From CBFDBT01 sp965603115 (GTDB taxonomy: Bacteria > Pseudomonadota > Alphaproteobacteria > Sphingomonadales > Kordiimonadaceae): a stretch of 14,935 nt of DNA. Of this stretch, positions 1 to 7,420 are shown one piece after another. The translations under genes were made by a program, and so were the position numbers. The notes under the pieces are model-generated. The model was not told where the DNA came from. It saw nothing but the letters and a program-made list of their open reading frames with translations, and made no database searches. The stretch's first letter is position 1. Each line of letters opens with the position of its first letter. Location of the stretch: assembly GCA_965603115.1 (NCBI GenBank), contig CBFDBT010000046.1, forward strand, positions 1 through 14,935, in the 5' to 3' direction.

Positions 1-82
1 TTGGCTATTACCAGTGTATTTACGATATTATATGCCATTTCGCCGCAGAGAGAAACGGACCATCAGAGCCTTGGGAGTTGAT

Positions 83-859
83 ATGCTAGTTTTATTGTCA
101 CCAGCTAAAAAATTAGATTTTGAAAGTGAGACGCTACGTAGCAAATTCACCCAGCCGAATTTATTGGGTGAGACTAAACTGCTGGCTGAAACAGCCAAAA
201 TTATGCGCGAGGACGACTTAAAGCAGTTGATGGGTATATCAGATAAATTGGCGGAATTGAATGTGGCACGGTTTAAAGCTTTCACAACACCTTTCACACT
301 GGGCAATGCAAAGCAGGCAATTGATGCTTTTAAAGGCGATGTTTATCAAGGCCTGAGTGCTGAAACTTTATCTGCTGATGATATAGATTTTGCGCAAAAA
401 CATGTGCGTATTCTATCTGGGTTTTATGGTGTCTTGCGCCCTCTTGACTTAATGCAGCCTTACCGCTTGGAAATGGGCGTTGGTTTTAAAAATGAACGCG
501 GCAAAAACCTATATCAGTTTTGGGATTCTATAATTACTGAGCAACTGAATAACGACCTTGATAATGATAAGGACCCTGTTGTAATAAATCTGGCATCAAA
601 TGAATATTTTAAAGCTGTTAAAGGCAAACTATTGCAGGCGCGAATTATAACACCCGTTTTTAAAGAGATCAAAGGCGGTAAGCCGCCAAAAATAATATCG
701 TTTCTTGCCAAAAAAGCGCGTGGCCTAATGACGCGCTATATCGTAGAAAACAGAATAGACAAGGCCGATAAAATCAAAGATTTTCAAGTGAATGGTTACG
801 CATACGATGCAGAAATGAGCACTGAGGATAATTGGGTATTTGTCCGTAGCATTCCCTGA
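83..859 (+). CDS. yaaA: YaaA family peroxide stress protein
   Basis: This is a YaaA (DUF328/UPF0246) protein. In E. coli, YaaA is induced by peroxide through OxyR and lowers free iron, limiting Fenton damage; it also binds DNA. It is presumably cytosolic, as no signal or membrane segment is visible. The frame is open from a GTG at 14, but the ATG at 83 is the better start: it gives the family N-terminus MLVLLSPAKKLDF, follows GGGAG (73-77) by five bases, and yields 258 residues, the usual family length. Conserved blocks are SGFYGVLRPLDLMQPYRLEMG-like at residues 112-132, NLASNEYF at 169-176 and KKARG at 210-214. It stands alone and converges on the kinase gene 33 bases downstream. Its promoter is probably at or beyond the left edge. 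Family assignment is firm; the role is inherited from E. coli. Confidence 0.93.
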   Translation: MLVLLSPAKKLDFESETLRSKFTQPNLLGETKLLAETAKIMREDDLKQLMGISDKLAELNVARFKAFTTPFTLGNAKQAIDAFKGDVYQGLSAETLSADDIDFAQKHVRILSGFYGVLRPLDLMQPYRLEMGVGFKNERGKNLYQFWDSIITEQLNNDLDNDKDPVVINLASNEYFKAVKGKLLQARIITPVFKEIKGGKPPKIISFLAKKARGLMTRYIVENRIDKADKIKDFQVNGYAYDAEMSTEDNWVFVRSIP

Positions 860-892
860 GCTTTAGCACCTAAATTGCGTTATTGATTTTAT

Positions 893-2455
893 CTAGGTAG
901 CAAGTGTGCGCTCTGGTGGAAAACAAAGTGTAACCGTAGTGCCTTGGCCTAGCTTACTTTTTATCTTTAAGGTGCCGCTAAAAAGCTTCATGAAGTTATT
1001 GCAAAGATGAAGGCCAAGCCCAGTGCCTTCATGCCTTCGTGAGTGTAAAGTGCTCAGTTGCTCAAAGGGGATTAGAGCTCGTACAATTTCCTCATCAGAT
1101 ATTCCAATACCTGTATCTGTAACGCTGATAGTGATGCTATTGTCTTTATTGACATGCGCAGCAACCACTATCTCCCCACTGTCTGGTGTAAACTTGATCG
1201 CATTAGATAATAGATTGTTAAATATCTGGAGCATAACTCTCTCATCACCTAGCATATCAGGCATTTCTTTGGCGATTTTGGTCGTGAGAGTGTGACCTGA
1301 ATTCTTAGCCATTGCTGATAGCTGGCGAAAGCTTTGATGGATGAGGTCTTCAATATTTATGTGGCTCTCAACAAGGCTATATTTTCCAGACTCAACTCGA
1401 GAGAGGTCAAGAATATCATTAATGAGACTTACAAGGTGGGCTCCGCTATCATATATGTCGTTGGCATATTCTTCATAACGTTTGTTGCCGAGCGGGCCAA
1501 AAGCCTTGGTGCGCATCATATCACTAAAGCCCATAATAGCATTGAGGGGAGTGCGAAGGTCGTGGCTCATATTGGCTAAAAATTCTGATTTGGCACGGTT
1601 GGCACTATTGGCATCATTGAGTGCCTCTCTGAGCATTTTTTTACTTTTATGTAACGCTGCATAGGGTGCCTTGAGATTTGATAAAATGATGGCGCGAAAT
1701 ATTATCCAGAACGAATAAAGCTTGAAAGTGTGTCCGACAAGGTTGGAGAAACCATAAACATCCACATAAAAAGTAAACGCCAATTCAGCGCACATTGTAA
1801 GAATGATTGAAGTAGAGATAAGAACTTTTTCTTCGTGCGTTATTGTATGCCCATAACGGAGCACACTAACTACTGCGAGGAAGAGAATGGCATTGATTGT
1901 ATACTCACTGTAAATTTTAAAGGGTGTTAGTCCAACTCCATCTATAAAACCGACAGGAAATATGCCCCAATAGATCATCATATTTACGCCCAGTGCAAAT
2001 AGGAAAAATATAGTGACAAGATAAAATTTATTGTAGGCTCTTGGGGCGAGAATTGGAGCTGTTAATAAGAGTAAAGCTTCTGAGTAACGAGCACCTAACC
2101 AATATTGAACGCCAATGTTTCCAAGGTCTTGAGAGAATATATTCATGCCTTTATAATTAAGCATATGCATAAGATCAAGTGAGCCTATCCACAAATAACC
2201 ACAAGCTAAAAAGAGCAACACCAAGTTTTTGGAATAATCATAGGTTGCCCATGCGAGCGAGAACATAATAAAAGAGATTATAATGGTAAAAAGTTCAGCC
2301 AGGGTGTGAAAAATCAAAAAGTCATATTGGGCAACCATGAGCAGAAGAATTGATGCTATTGTTGGTAACAGCCATAGTTGCCAACGCAGGATGGGGCTAA
2401 GCCACTCTTTTAGAGAAACGTTTGATTTTGCTATCATGTTACTTTTTGCCACCAT
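893..2455 (-). CDS. Orphan membrane sensor histidine kinase (MASE3-HisKA-HATPase)
   Basis: This is a 520-residue inner-membrane sensor kinase. Residues about 25-260 contain some seven or eight hydrophobic helices, with conserved-looking charged and aromatic patches such as GSLDLMHMLNYKGMNIF (91-107) and YWLGARYSEALLLLTAP (118-134). These resemble the MASE3 membrane sensor domain. No PAS, GAF or HAMP domain is obvious; a short coiled link (about 268-288) leads into HisKA. The phospho-acceptor is H298 in SHDLRTPLNA. The ATPase domain has an N box with N413, N414 and N418, a G1 box DTGIGI (447-452) and a G2 box EGTGLGLHL (476-484), so it should be active. The core resembles PleC/DivJ-type alphaproteobacterial kinases. 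No receiver domain and no neighbouring response regulator are seen, so its partner must be elsewhere. The ligand is unknown. Start is M1, with GGGGAAG just upstream, or M7 at 2437. Confidence 0.9.
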   Translation of the reverse strand: MVAKSNMIAKSNVSLKEWLSPILRWQLWLLPTIASILLLMVAQYDFLIFHTLAELFTIIISFIMFSLAWATYDYSKNLVLLFLACGYLWIGSLDLMHMLNYKGMNIFSQDLGNIGVQYWLGARYSEALLLLTAPILAPRAYNKFYLVTIFFLFALGVNMMIYWGIFPVGFIDGVGLTPFKIYSEYTINAILFLAVVSVLRYGHTITHEEKVLISTSIILTMCAELAFTFYVDVYGFSNLVGHTFKLYSFWIIFRAIILSNLKAPYAALHKSKKMLREALNDANSANRAKSEFLANMSHDLRTPLNAIMGFSDMMRTKAFGPLGNKRYEEYANDIYDSGAHLVSLINDILDLSRVESGKYSLVESHINIEDLIHQSFRQLSAMAKNSGHTLTTKIAKEMPDMLGDERVMLQIFNNLLSNAIKFTPDSGEIVVAAHVNKDNSITISVTDTGIGISDEEIVRALIPFEQLSTLHSRRHEGTGLGLHLCNNFMKLFSGTLKIKSKLGQGTTVTLCFPPERTLAT

Positions 2456-2463
2456 ACTTCCCC

Positions 2464-2477
2464 AGCATAATGATGCT
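2464..2477. repeat. Small inverted repeat upstream of the kinase start
   Basis: Perfect 5-base arms AGCAT and ATGCT flank a 4-base loop. On the minus strand this would form a small hairpin directly 5' of the GGGGAAG ribosome-binding stretch (2457-2463) of the kinase gene. It could affect translation, but arms this short also arise by chance. Confidence 0.3.
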
Positions 2478-2652
2478 CACATACCTTTTCACATTAAGTC
2501 AAGTTTTAGTTGGTTAACGCATGATATAGATAAAGTGTTTAAAGCAAATGTTGAATTTTTCTACGCAAGTCAGTACATAGACATGAAAATGATAATCAGA
2601 TACACAGGCTTTCCTTTTTGAAGGCCGGTCTGATCAGGAAGATATAAAGTTT

Positions 2653-4455
2653 ATGGCCCCTCCTTTATTAACTCTAAAAGACATTTCTCTCCATTGGGGC
2701 GGTGATCCTGTGCTCGATGCATTGGAGCTCAATATTGCCCGCAATGACCGATTATGCCTCATTGGACGCAACGGTACGGGTAAGTCCACATTGCTGAAAA
2801 TTATTGCAGGCCTTGTCAAAGCTGATGGTGGTGAACGCTGGGTGCAGCCACGCTCGAAGATTGCCTATTTGCCGCAAGAGCCTGATGTCAGCATGTATGA
2901 TACTTTGTATGATTATGTGGTGGATGGCTTACCGGACACTGAGTGCGACGAGACCTATCGTGCTGATGTGTTGATGGAAGATTTGCAAGTTTCCCAGACA
3001 ACAAAGGCGGCCTCTGCATCTGGAGGGGAATTGCGACGTGCGGCCCTCGCGCGGGTATTCATTGGCGAGCCTGACCTAGTTTTGCTTGATGAACCTACCA
3101 ATCACCTTGATATCAGCACCATAGAATGGCTAGAGCGGTATTTAAAAGATTTTCGCGGTGCTTTTATGATCATTTCTCACGACCGGACTTTTTTGAGCAA
3201 TCTCGCCACGGCTTGTCTGTGGCTTGATCGCGGTGTGATCAAGCGTTTGGAAAGTGGATATGATAAATTTGAAGATTGGCAGGTGGACCTTTTAGAACAG
3301 GAAAAGCTAGCCAACCACAAGATGGATCGTTTGATTAAAGAAGAGCACCGTTGGTCTGTTGAAGGCATATCAGCGCGGCGCAAGCGTAATATGGGGCGTA
3401 TGCGCAAGCTTTGGGATTTGAAGGAAGATCGGCGCAATCGGGTTGATCAGGAAGGCACAGCTAGCTTTAGCGCTGATAGTGGCTCTAAGTCTGGTGCGCT
3501 GGTTGCTGACGCTAAAGGCATTTCTAAAAGTTATGATGGTCGCACGCTGTTTGAAAATCTAGACATAAGAATTGGTCGCAAAGACCGTATCGCGCTTATC
3601 GGCCCCAATGGTGTAGGTAAAACAACTCTATTGAAAATTCTGATCGGGGACATCAAGCCCGATACCGGAACTATAAAGCTGGGTGTTAATTTGACGCCGC
3701 TGATTATAGACCAAAAACGGTCTCAGCTTAACCCTGATGCTACAGTTGAAGATACGCTTACTGGTGGTGGTGGAGATTATGTACATGTGGCTGGCGAGCC
3801 TAGACATGTACGGACCTATATGAAGGAGTTTCTCTTTGATCCATCACAAGCTAGGCAACCGGTGTCTGCTTTATCAGGGGGGGAGCGTAATCGTTTGTTG
3901 CTCGCCACGTCCTTTGCCAAGCAATCCAACCTGCTTATCCTCGATGAGCCAACCAATGATCTGGATATGGAAACGCTAGACCTCTTGCAGGAAGTTCTCT
4001 CAGATTATGATGGCACGATCTTGCTTGTTAGCCACGATAGAGACTTTATAGATCGTTTGGTAACACGCTCATTCGTGTTTGAGGGCGATGGTCGCGTTGT
4101 TGAATATGCAGGGGGATATAGCGATTATGTGACTCAGCGCAAGCAAGATGCGCGCACTATAGAAACTGAGAGATCAAATGCAAAACCCACGTCTACAGCG
4201 CAGATAAAGACAGCCAAACCATCAATAAAACTCAGTTATAAAGACCAAAGGCAACTTGATATCTTGCCTGCTGAGATTGAGGCCTTGGGGGATAAAATTA
4301 AACAAATGGAAGCCTCTCTGGCGGACCCAGAGCTTTACAGCAAAAATCCTAAGAAATTTAGTGATATTAGCAAAAGCCTTGAGACTTCCCGAGACGCTTT
4401 AGATGAGAAAGAAATGCGTTGGTTGGAGTTGGATGCCTTGAAAGAGGGGCTATGA
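2653..4455 (+). CDS. uup: ABC-F ATPase, Uup subfamily
   Basis: Uup is a soluble duplicated ABC ATPase that acts on ribosomes. In E. coli it is linked to ribosome-associated functions and to suppression of transposon precise excision, and it binds DNA through its C-terminal domain. Domain 1 has Walker A GRNGTGKS (38-45), signature SGGEL (123-127), Walker B with D146-E147 and H-loop H176. A basic linker with ARRKRNMGRMRKL (241-253) is the P-site tether. Domain 2 has Walker A GPNGVGKTT (317-325), signature LSGGERNR (408-415), Walker B D431-E432 and H461. The charged C-terminal tail (about 525-600, beginning KLSYKDQRQL) matches the Uup coiled-coil domain and separates it from EttA and YbiT. Both catalytic glutamates are intact. 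There are no membrane helices, so it is not a transporter. AGGAAG lies 11 bases before the ATG, a rather long spacing. Confidence 0.94.
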   Translation: MAPPLLTLKDISLHWGGDPVLDALELNIARNDRLCLIGRNGTGKSTLLKIIAGLVKADGGERWVQPRSKIAYLPQEPDVSMYDTLYDYVVDGLPDTECDETYRADVLMEDLQVSQTTKAASASGGELRRAALARVFIGEPDLVLLDEPTNHLDISTIEWLERYLKDFRGAFMIISHDRTFLSNLATACLWLDRGVIKRLESGYDKFEDWQVDLLEQEKLANHKMDRLIKEEHRWSVEGISARRKRNMGRMRKLWDLKEDRRNRVDQEGTASFSADSGSKSGALVADAKGISKSYDGRTLFENLDIRIGRKDRIALIGPNGVGKTTLLKILIGDIKPDTGTIKLGVNLTPLIIDQKRSQLNPDATVEDTLTGGGGDYVHVAGEPRHVRTYMKEFLFDPSQARQPVSALSGGERNRLLLATSFAKQSNLLILDEPTNDLDMETLDLLQEVLSDYDGTILLVSHDRDFIDRLVTRSFVFEGDGRVVEYAGGYSDYVTQRKQDARTIETERSNAKPTSTAQIKTAKPSIKLSYKDQRQLDILPAEIEALGDKIKQMEASLADPELYSKNPKKFSDISKSLETSRDALDEKEMRWLELDALKEGL

Positions 4456-4484
4456 CGCCAGCCTTGTCATAAAAGCATCACACA

Positions 4485-4510
4485 CTTATATTAAATAATT
4501 CGAATATAAG
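4485..4510. repeat. A/T-rich inverted repeat in the uup-DUF3422 spacer
   Basis: Perfect 8-base arms CTTATATT (4485-4492) and AATATAAG (4503-4510) surround a 10-base centre. It could be a protein-binding dyad or a weak hairpin. A further 6-base pair of arms, TATGAC (4451-4456) and GTCATA (4466-4471), straddles the uup stop codon just upstream. Confidence 0.35.
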
Positions 4511-4518
4511 ATTGTAAC

Positions 4519-4560
4519 ATAGCCTTTGGTGAGGCTATTGTTCATAAAGTTTAATTTTTG
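4519..4560 (+). terminator. Candidate weak terminator after uup
   Basis: Seven-base perfect arms ATAGCCT (4519-4525) and AGGCTAT (4532-4538) enclose the loop TTGGTG, followed at a distance by a T-rich stretch (TTTAATTTTT, 4551-4560). The stem is short and the T-run is not adjacent, so this may be a weak terminator, an attenuator before the DUF3422 gene, or chance. Confidence 0.3.
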
Positions 4561-4579
4561 CGTGTTATGGAATTAAAAG

Positions 4580-5854
4580 ATGCACCTAGAAGAGCGGATA
4601 GGATTAAATAACGAACTGCATGCTAGACCGCCTATGCCCATTGAGGGTGCTATACGCTGTTCACACATCGTTGTATTGAATCAAAACAGTGAAATCTATG
4701 GATTGAATTTCGGTAATCTTTGTAAAAAATACGAGCAGCCACTTCCAGCGCAAGATGCCCGTTATCATATGGTGGATATTGGCCCAGCCCGTGTGAAATG
4801 GGAAAGCCACACCGAGGCTGAGAGCTATACAATGGTGGTGCCGGGCAATAGTGAGCCCTATTTCGAAAAAACAGCCTTGAGTTATTTGCCTCAAACAATT
4901 CAAAAATCTTTATTGGGCGCTATGTTTGTTGGTATTCATATCGAAGTCATTCCTAATAGCGATCTTGGTAAAGATTATGGTTATAAAAAAGCACAGTCCA
5001 TACTAGGTGTGGACGCGGTGGCTGGTGGCTGGGTGTCAGGTCAACATGCTGTTGTCTGGGCATCGTTTCGATTAGATAGTGAAGGATTTATTCGCTTTGT
5101 GGTCGCCGATGTTGACATGAGCGATGGTATGTTGGCGAGATTAGTTCACAGGCTTTTAGAGGTTGAAAGTTATTGGACTATGGCGTTGATGGCTTTGCCC
5201 ATCGCGCGCCAATCCATGAGCCGGCTTAATCTGCTTGAGCCTGAACTAGATAGTGTTATGGCACAGCTAGCAGCCGACCCCGACGAAGAAGCGCAAAAGC
5301 AGTTGCTGGTGTCAATCACTGGCCTTGCTGCGCGGATTGAACATATGGTTTCGTCAACTGCCTTTCGATTTTCTGCTGCGAGAGCTTATAAAGCTATAGC
5401 GCATAGTCGCATGACAGAGTTGCGTGAGAGCAAACTTGACGGGCATGAACGGATATCCACTTTTTTAGATAAACGTATAACGCCTGCCATGCGCACCTGC
5501 GAAGCAGCTGAGCGCCGTGCAAATGAGCTTGCTGTGCGGGTAGCACGAGCCGCGAGATTGCTTGATACTATGGTTGATATGGTGCGTCAAAAGCAAAACC
5601 AAAGCATCTTGCAATCAATGGAAAAGCGTGCGGGTATGCAGGTGCATTTACAGCAAGCGGTCGAGGGCTTTTCTATCGTGGCCATTAGCTATTATGGCGT
5701 AGGGCTTGTGGGATATCTATTAAAGGCTATGAAAAAATCGGGCCTTAAAATCGATACTGATGTGTTAACGGGCCTTGCTGTACCTGTGGTTCTAGCGCTT
5801 AGCTTTATCAGTGTTCGTGCTATAAGGCGTGCTGTGAATAATAAAAATAATTAA
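4580..5854 (+). CDS. DUF3422 family protein with C-terminal membrane hairpin
   Basis: This 424-residue protein belongs to DUF3422, a proteobacterial family without a defined biochemical role. The hallmark is the N-terminal NNELHARPPMP block (10-20), as the family shows near its start, which supports the ATG at 4580 although no strong ribosome-binding site precedes it. The middle is soluble and largely helical. A region rich in Ala, Arg and Glu at about 280-345 suggests a coiled coil. The C-terminus has two hydrophobic segments, about 365-384 and 395-412, joined by a short charged turn and followed by a basic tail, which predicts a large cytosolic domain anchored in the inner membrane. It lies 124 bases after uup on the same strand, in a spacer with several inverted repeats, so co-transcription is uncertain. 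No catalytic motif was recognised; function should be left as unknown. Confidence 0.85.
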   Translation: MHLEERIGLNNELHARPPMPIEGAIRCSHIVVLNQNSEIYGLNFGNLCKKYEQPLPAQDARYHMVDIGPARVKWESHTEAESYTMVVPGNSEPYFEKTALSYLPQTIQKSLLGAMFVGIHIEVIPNSDLGKDYGYKKAQSILGVDAVAGGWVSGQHAVVWASFRLDSEGFIRFVVADVDMSDGMLARLVHRLLEVESYWTMALMALPIARQSMSRLNLLEPELDSVMAQLAADPDEEAQKQLLVSITGLAARIEHMVSSTAFRFSAARAYKAIAHSRMTELRESKLDGHERISTFLDKRITPAMRTCEAAERRANELAVRVARAARLLDTMVDMVRQKQNQSILQSMEKRAGMQVHLQQAVEGFSIVAISYYGVGLVGYLLKAMKKSGLKIDTDVLTGLAVPVVLALSFISVRAIRRAVNNKNN

Positions 5855-5862
5855 TTGCGTTT

Positions 5863-5878
5863 AAGAGTTTAAACTCTT
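5863..5878. repeat. 16-base perfect palindrome in convergent spacer
   Basis: AAGAGTTTAAACTCTT is a perfect palindrome located just after the DUF3422 stop codon. On the plus strand it ends in TTTT (5877-5880), so it could be a weak first terminator. It might equally be a dyad binding site. Confidence 0.4.
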
Positions 5879-5884
5879 TTGAAA

Positions 5885-5931
5885 GAGCCATCCCAACTTT
5901 AATGCAAGGATGGCTCCATAATCTTTTATTT
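5885..5931. terminator. Likely bidirectional terminator between DUF3422 and M20 peptidase genes
   Basis: Nine-base perfect arms GAGCCATCC (5885-5893) and GGATGGCTC (5908-5916) enclose a 14-base loop. On the plus strand a T-rich stretch (5922-5931) follows after a short gap. On the minus strand the stem is followed by TTTC and then AAAAGAG. Its position between two converging genes supports a shared terminator. The loop is longer than in a classical one. Confidence 0.55.
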
Positions 5932-7231
5932 ATTTTGCATTAGCTTCGGCTACAAGGATGAGTAGGCCAATTTGTAAAGCAACATGACTATCTTTGTTCT
6001 GCCACCATTCTTGCGGTGAGTGAGCCTTGCCGCTCAAACCGCCTCGACTGATAGTGATTGCAGGAATACCTTTTGAAATAGCAATGTTAGAGTCAGTCGA
6101 CGAGGCTGATAATCTTGGTGTGATACCTAAAATTTCCATACTGGCCTCTGCTCTTTTTACCAGCGCGCCCTCAGTGCTGCCAACGCCAGCTGGGCGTTTG
6201 CCAACACGCTTAATATCAACTGTCAGCGCATCACCAAATTTACGCGCAGAATTTTCCTTATCAAGGCCAGTTTGAACCGCTTTTTGCAATATAGCATCGA
6301 TATCATCGAGTTTGTTTTGAACCAGTGAACGCATGTCAATTTCCATCCAGCTTTCAAAAGCAATGGAGTTGATGGATGTGCCGCCACCGATACGCCCCAC
6401 GCTAAAAGAAGTTTTAGGACCGCTTGTAGTAACAGAGGGTGCGGTTGCAGCAAATTCAGAAATGATATTGCCAAGCGCGTGGTGCGGGTTAGCGAGACCA
6501 AAAGCGCCCCATGAATGACCACCCGGTCCTTTTACAGTAATGCGGTAGCGATGGGAGCCTACAGCACTATGAACGAGCCTGTCATTGCCGCCGCCGTCAA
6601 TCGCTATGAAGCTATCAATTTTTGGTGCGCCATCGCGAAACAGATGTTTAACACCTCTGAGGTCGCCTAAGCCTTCCTCCCCTACAGAGCCAACAAATAA
6701 GATATCAGCTTTGGTTTGAAGATCATTTTTTTGCATGGCGCGGGCAAGGCTTAGTAAGGCTACCAGACCACGAGTATTGTCGCCGATACCGGGCGCGGTG
6801 TATTTGTCGCCGTCAATCTTCACAGTTACATCGGTGTCCAGTGGAAATACGGTGTCAATGTGGGCAACAATCGCCACTGTTTTTTCACGCGATGTGCCCT
6901 TGCGGCGGGCTATCACATTCCCTACCTCAGTAATTTTTACGTCGCTTAATCCCGCTTCACGAAGCATTTCAGCAAAGCGGGCCGCTCGCTTACCCTCCTT
7001 GAAAGGCGGGGCTGGAATTTCTGTTAACTCGATCAGGTCTTCGATATTTTGTGCATTAGCCTGCTTTAAAAATTTAAAGGAAGACTGCATAGCAGCGGTA
7101 TTTTTTAGCACTTGAATTTCTTGCATATAATCTGATGTATCATTCTCACTCATATTCTGTGCTTGAGCGGGAGCTGATGACATGATCAATGATAATGTTG
7201 TCGCTTTAAGAATTGTAGAAAATGATAGCAT
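5930..7231 (-). CDS. Secreted M20-family metallopeptidase
   Basis: This is an M20/M25/M40-type zinc peptidase, probably exported to the periplasm. The frame is open from 7270, but the ATG at 7231 is preferred: GGAGG (7239-7243) sits seven bases upstream, and the resulting 433-residue protein begins with a signal peptide (MLSFSTILKATTLSLIMSS...) with a likely cut after PAQA at residue 24. Metal and catalytic motifs are complete: H124 and D126 (AHIDT), D151 (GIGDN), E185-E186 (SVGEEG), D212 (AIDGGGN), H239 in the dimerisation lid (GPGGHSWGAF) and a C-terminal H404 (GKAHSPQEWW). The set resembles the PepT/carboxypeptidase G2 side of M20. The substrate, whether di- or tripeptides or N-acyl amino acids, cannot be told. 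It stands alone, divergent from yebC and convergent with the DUF3422 gene. Confidence 0.9.
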   Translation of the reverse strand: MLSFSTILKATTLSLIMSSAPAQAQNMSENDTSDYMQEIQVLKNTAAMQSSFKFLKQANAQNIEDLIELTEIPAPPFKEGKRAARFAEMLREAGLSDVKITEVGNVIARRKGTSREKTVAIVAHIDTVFPLDTDVTVKIDGDKYTAPGIGDNTRGLVALLSLARAMQKNDLQTKADILFVGSVGEEGLGDLRGVKHLFRDGAPKIDSFIAIDGGGNDRLVHSAVGSHRYRITVKGPGGHSWGAFGLANPHHALGNIISEFAATAPSVTTSGPKTSFSVGRIGGGTSINSIAFESWMEIDMRSLVQNKLDDIDAILQKAVQTGLDKENSARKFGDALTVDIKRVGKRPAGVGSTEGALVKRAEASMEILGITPRLSASSTDSNIAISKGIPAITISRGGLSGKAHSPQEWWQNKDSHVALQIGLLILVAEANAK

Positions 7232-7238
7232 TTGTTGT

Positions 7239-7243
7239 CCTCC
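7239..7243 (-). promoter_or_regulatory. Ribosome-binding site that decides the M20 start
   Basis: On the minus strand GGAGG lies seven bases before the ATG at 7231. The longer open frame from 7270 has no comparable site and would place 13 non-signal residues ahead of the signal peptide. Confidence 0.75.
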
Positions 7244-7383
7244 GAGATATTCGAAACTGTTAAAAAGCACTCTGGTGAATCCATATACAAATAATTGGGT
7301 ACTATCTAGTTATTTTATACATATTCCCCCTGTATTCCTGCATAAGTCATGTTATAGGTAAATCAAACTATAAGAGAGTAATC

Positions 7384-7397
7384 GCTGCACGCGCAGC
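7384..7397. repeat. Small G/C-rich hairpin in the yebC leader
   Basis: Five-base arms GCTGC and GCAGC flank ACGC, 11 bases before the AGAGGGA ribosome-binding stretch (7409-7415) of yebC. It is a modest stem that may lie in the 5' leader. Function is unproven. Confidence 0.3.
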
Positions 7398-7420
7398 ACC
7401 TGAAGTAAAGAGGGATATCA

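Noticed and set aside
1..31. Possible yaaA promoter: TTGGCT at 1-6 with GATATT at 24-29, 17-base spacing
   Set aside because: Only about four of six matches in each box and right at the window edge, so the upstream context is missing.
14..82. GTG-initiated 23-residue N-terminal extension of yaaA
   Set aside because: It is not family-like. The ATG at 83 restores the conserved N-terminus, normal length and a good GGGAG site.
1023..1664. Several 60-90-residue plus-strand frames inside the kinase gene
   Set aside because: They are complements of the HisKA/HATPase coding sequence and show no independent coding signs.
2494..2508. CtrA-like half-site pair TTAA-N7-TTTA in the kinase/uup divergent spacer
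   Set aside because: The second half differs from TTAA, and such A/T-rich matches are common by chance. Not reported as a site.
2551..2579. Possible uup promoter: TTGAAT with TACATA at 17 bases
   Set aside because: The -10 box matches only three of six positions. No better candidate was found in the spacer.
2337..2621. 94-residue plus-strand frame across the kinase start and the spacer
   Set aside because: It overlaps the kinase N-terminus antisense, has no recognisable motif and no clear ribosome-binding site.
6735..7115. 126-residue plus-strand open frame opposite the M20 gene
   Set aside because: A shadow frame antisense to a strongly conserved peptidase, with no family resemblance or ribosome-binding site.
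7271..7420. Promoters for yebC and the M20 gene in the divergent spacer (for example TTAAAA-18-TATACA)
   Set aside because: Several weak A/T-rich combinations are possible and none stands out, so none is called.
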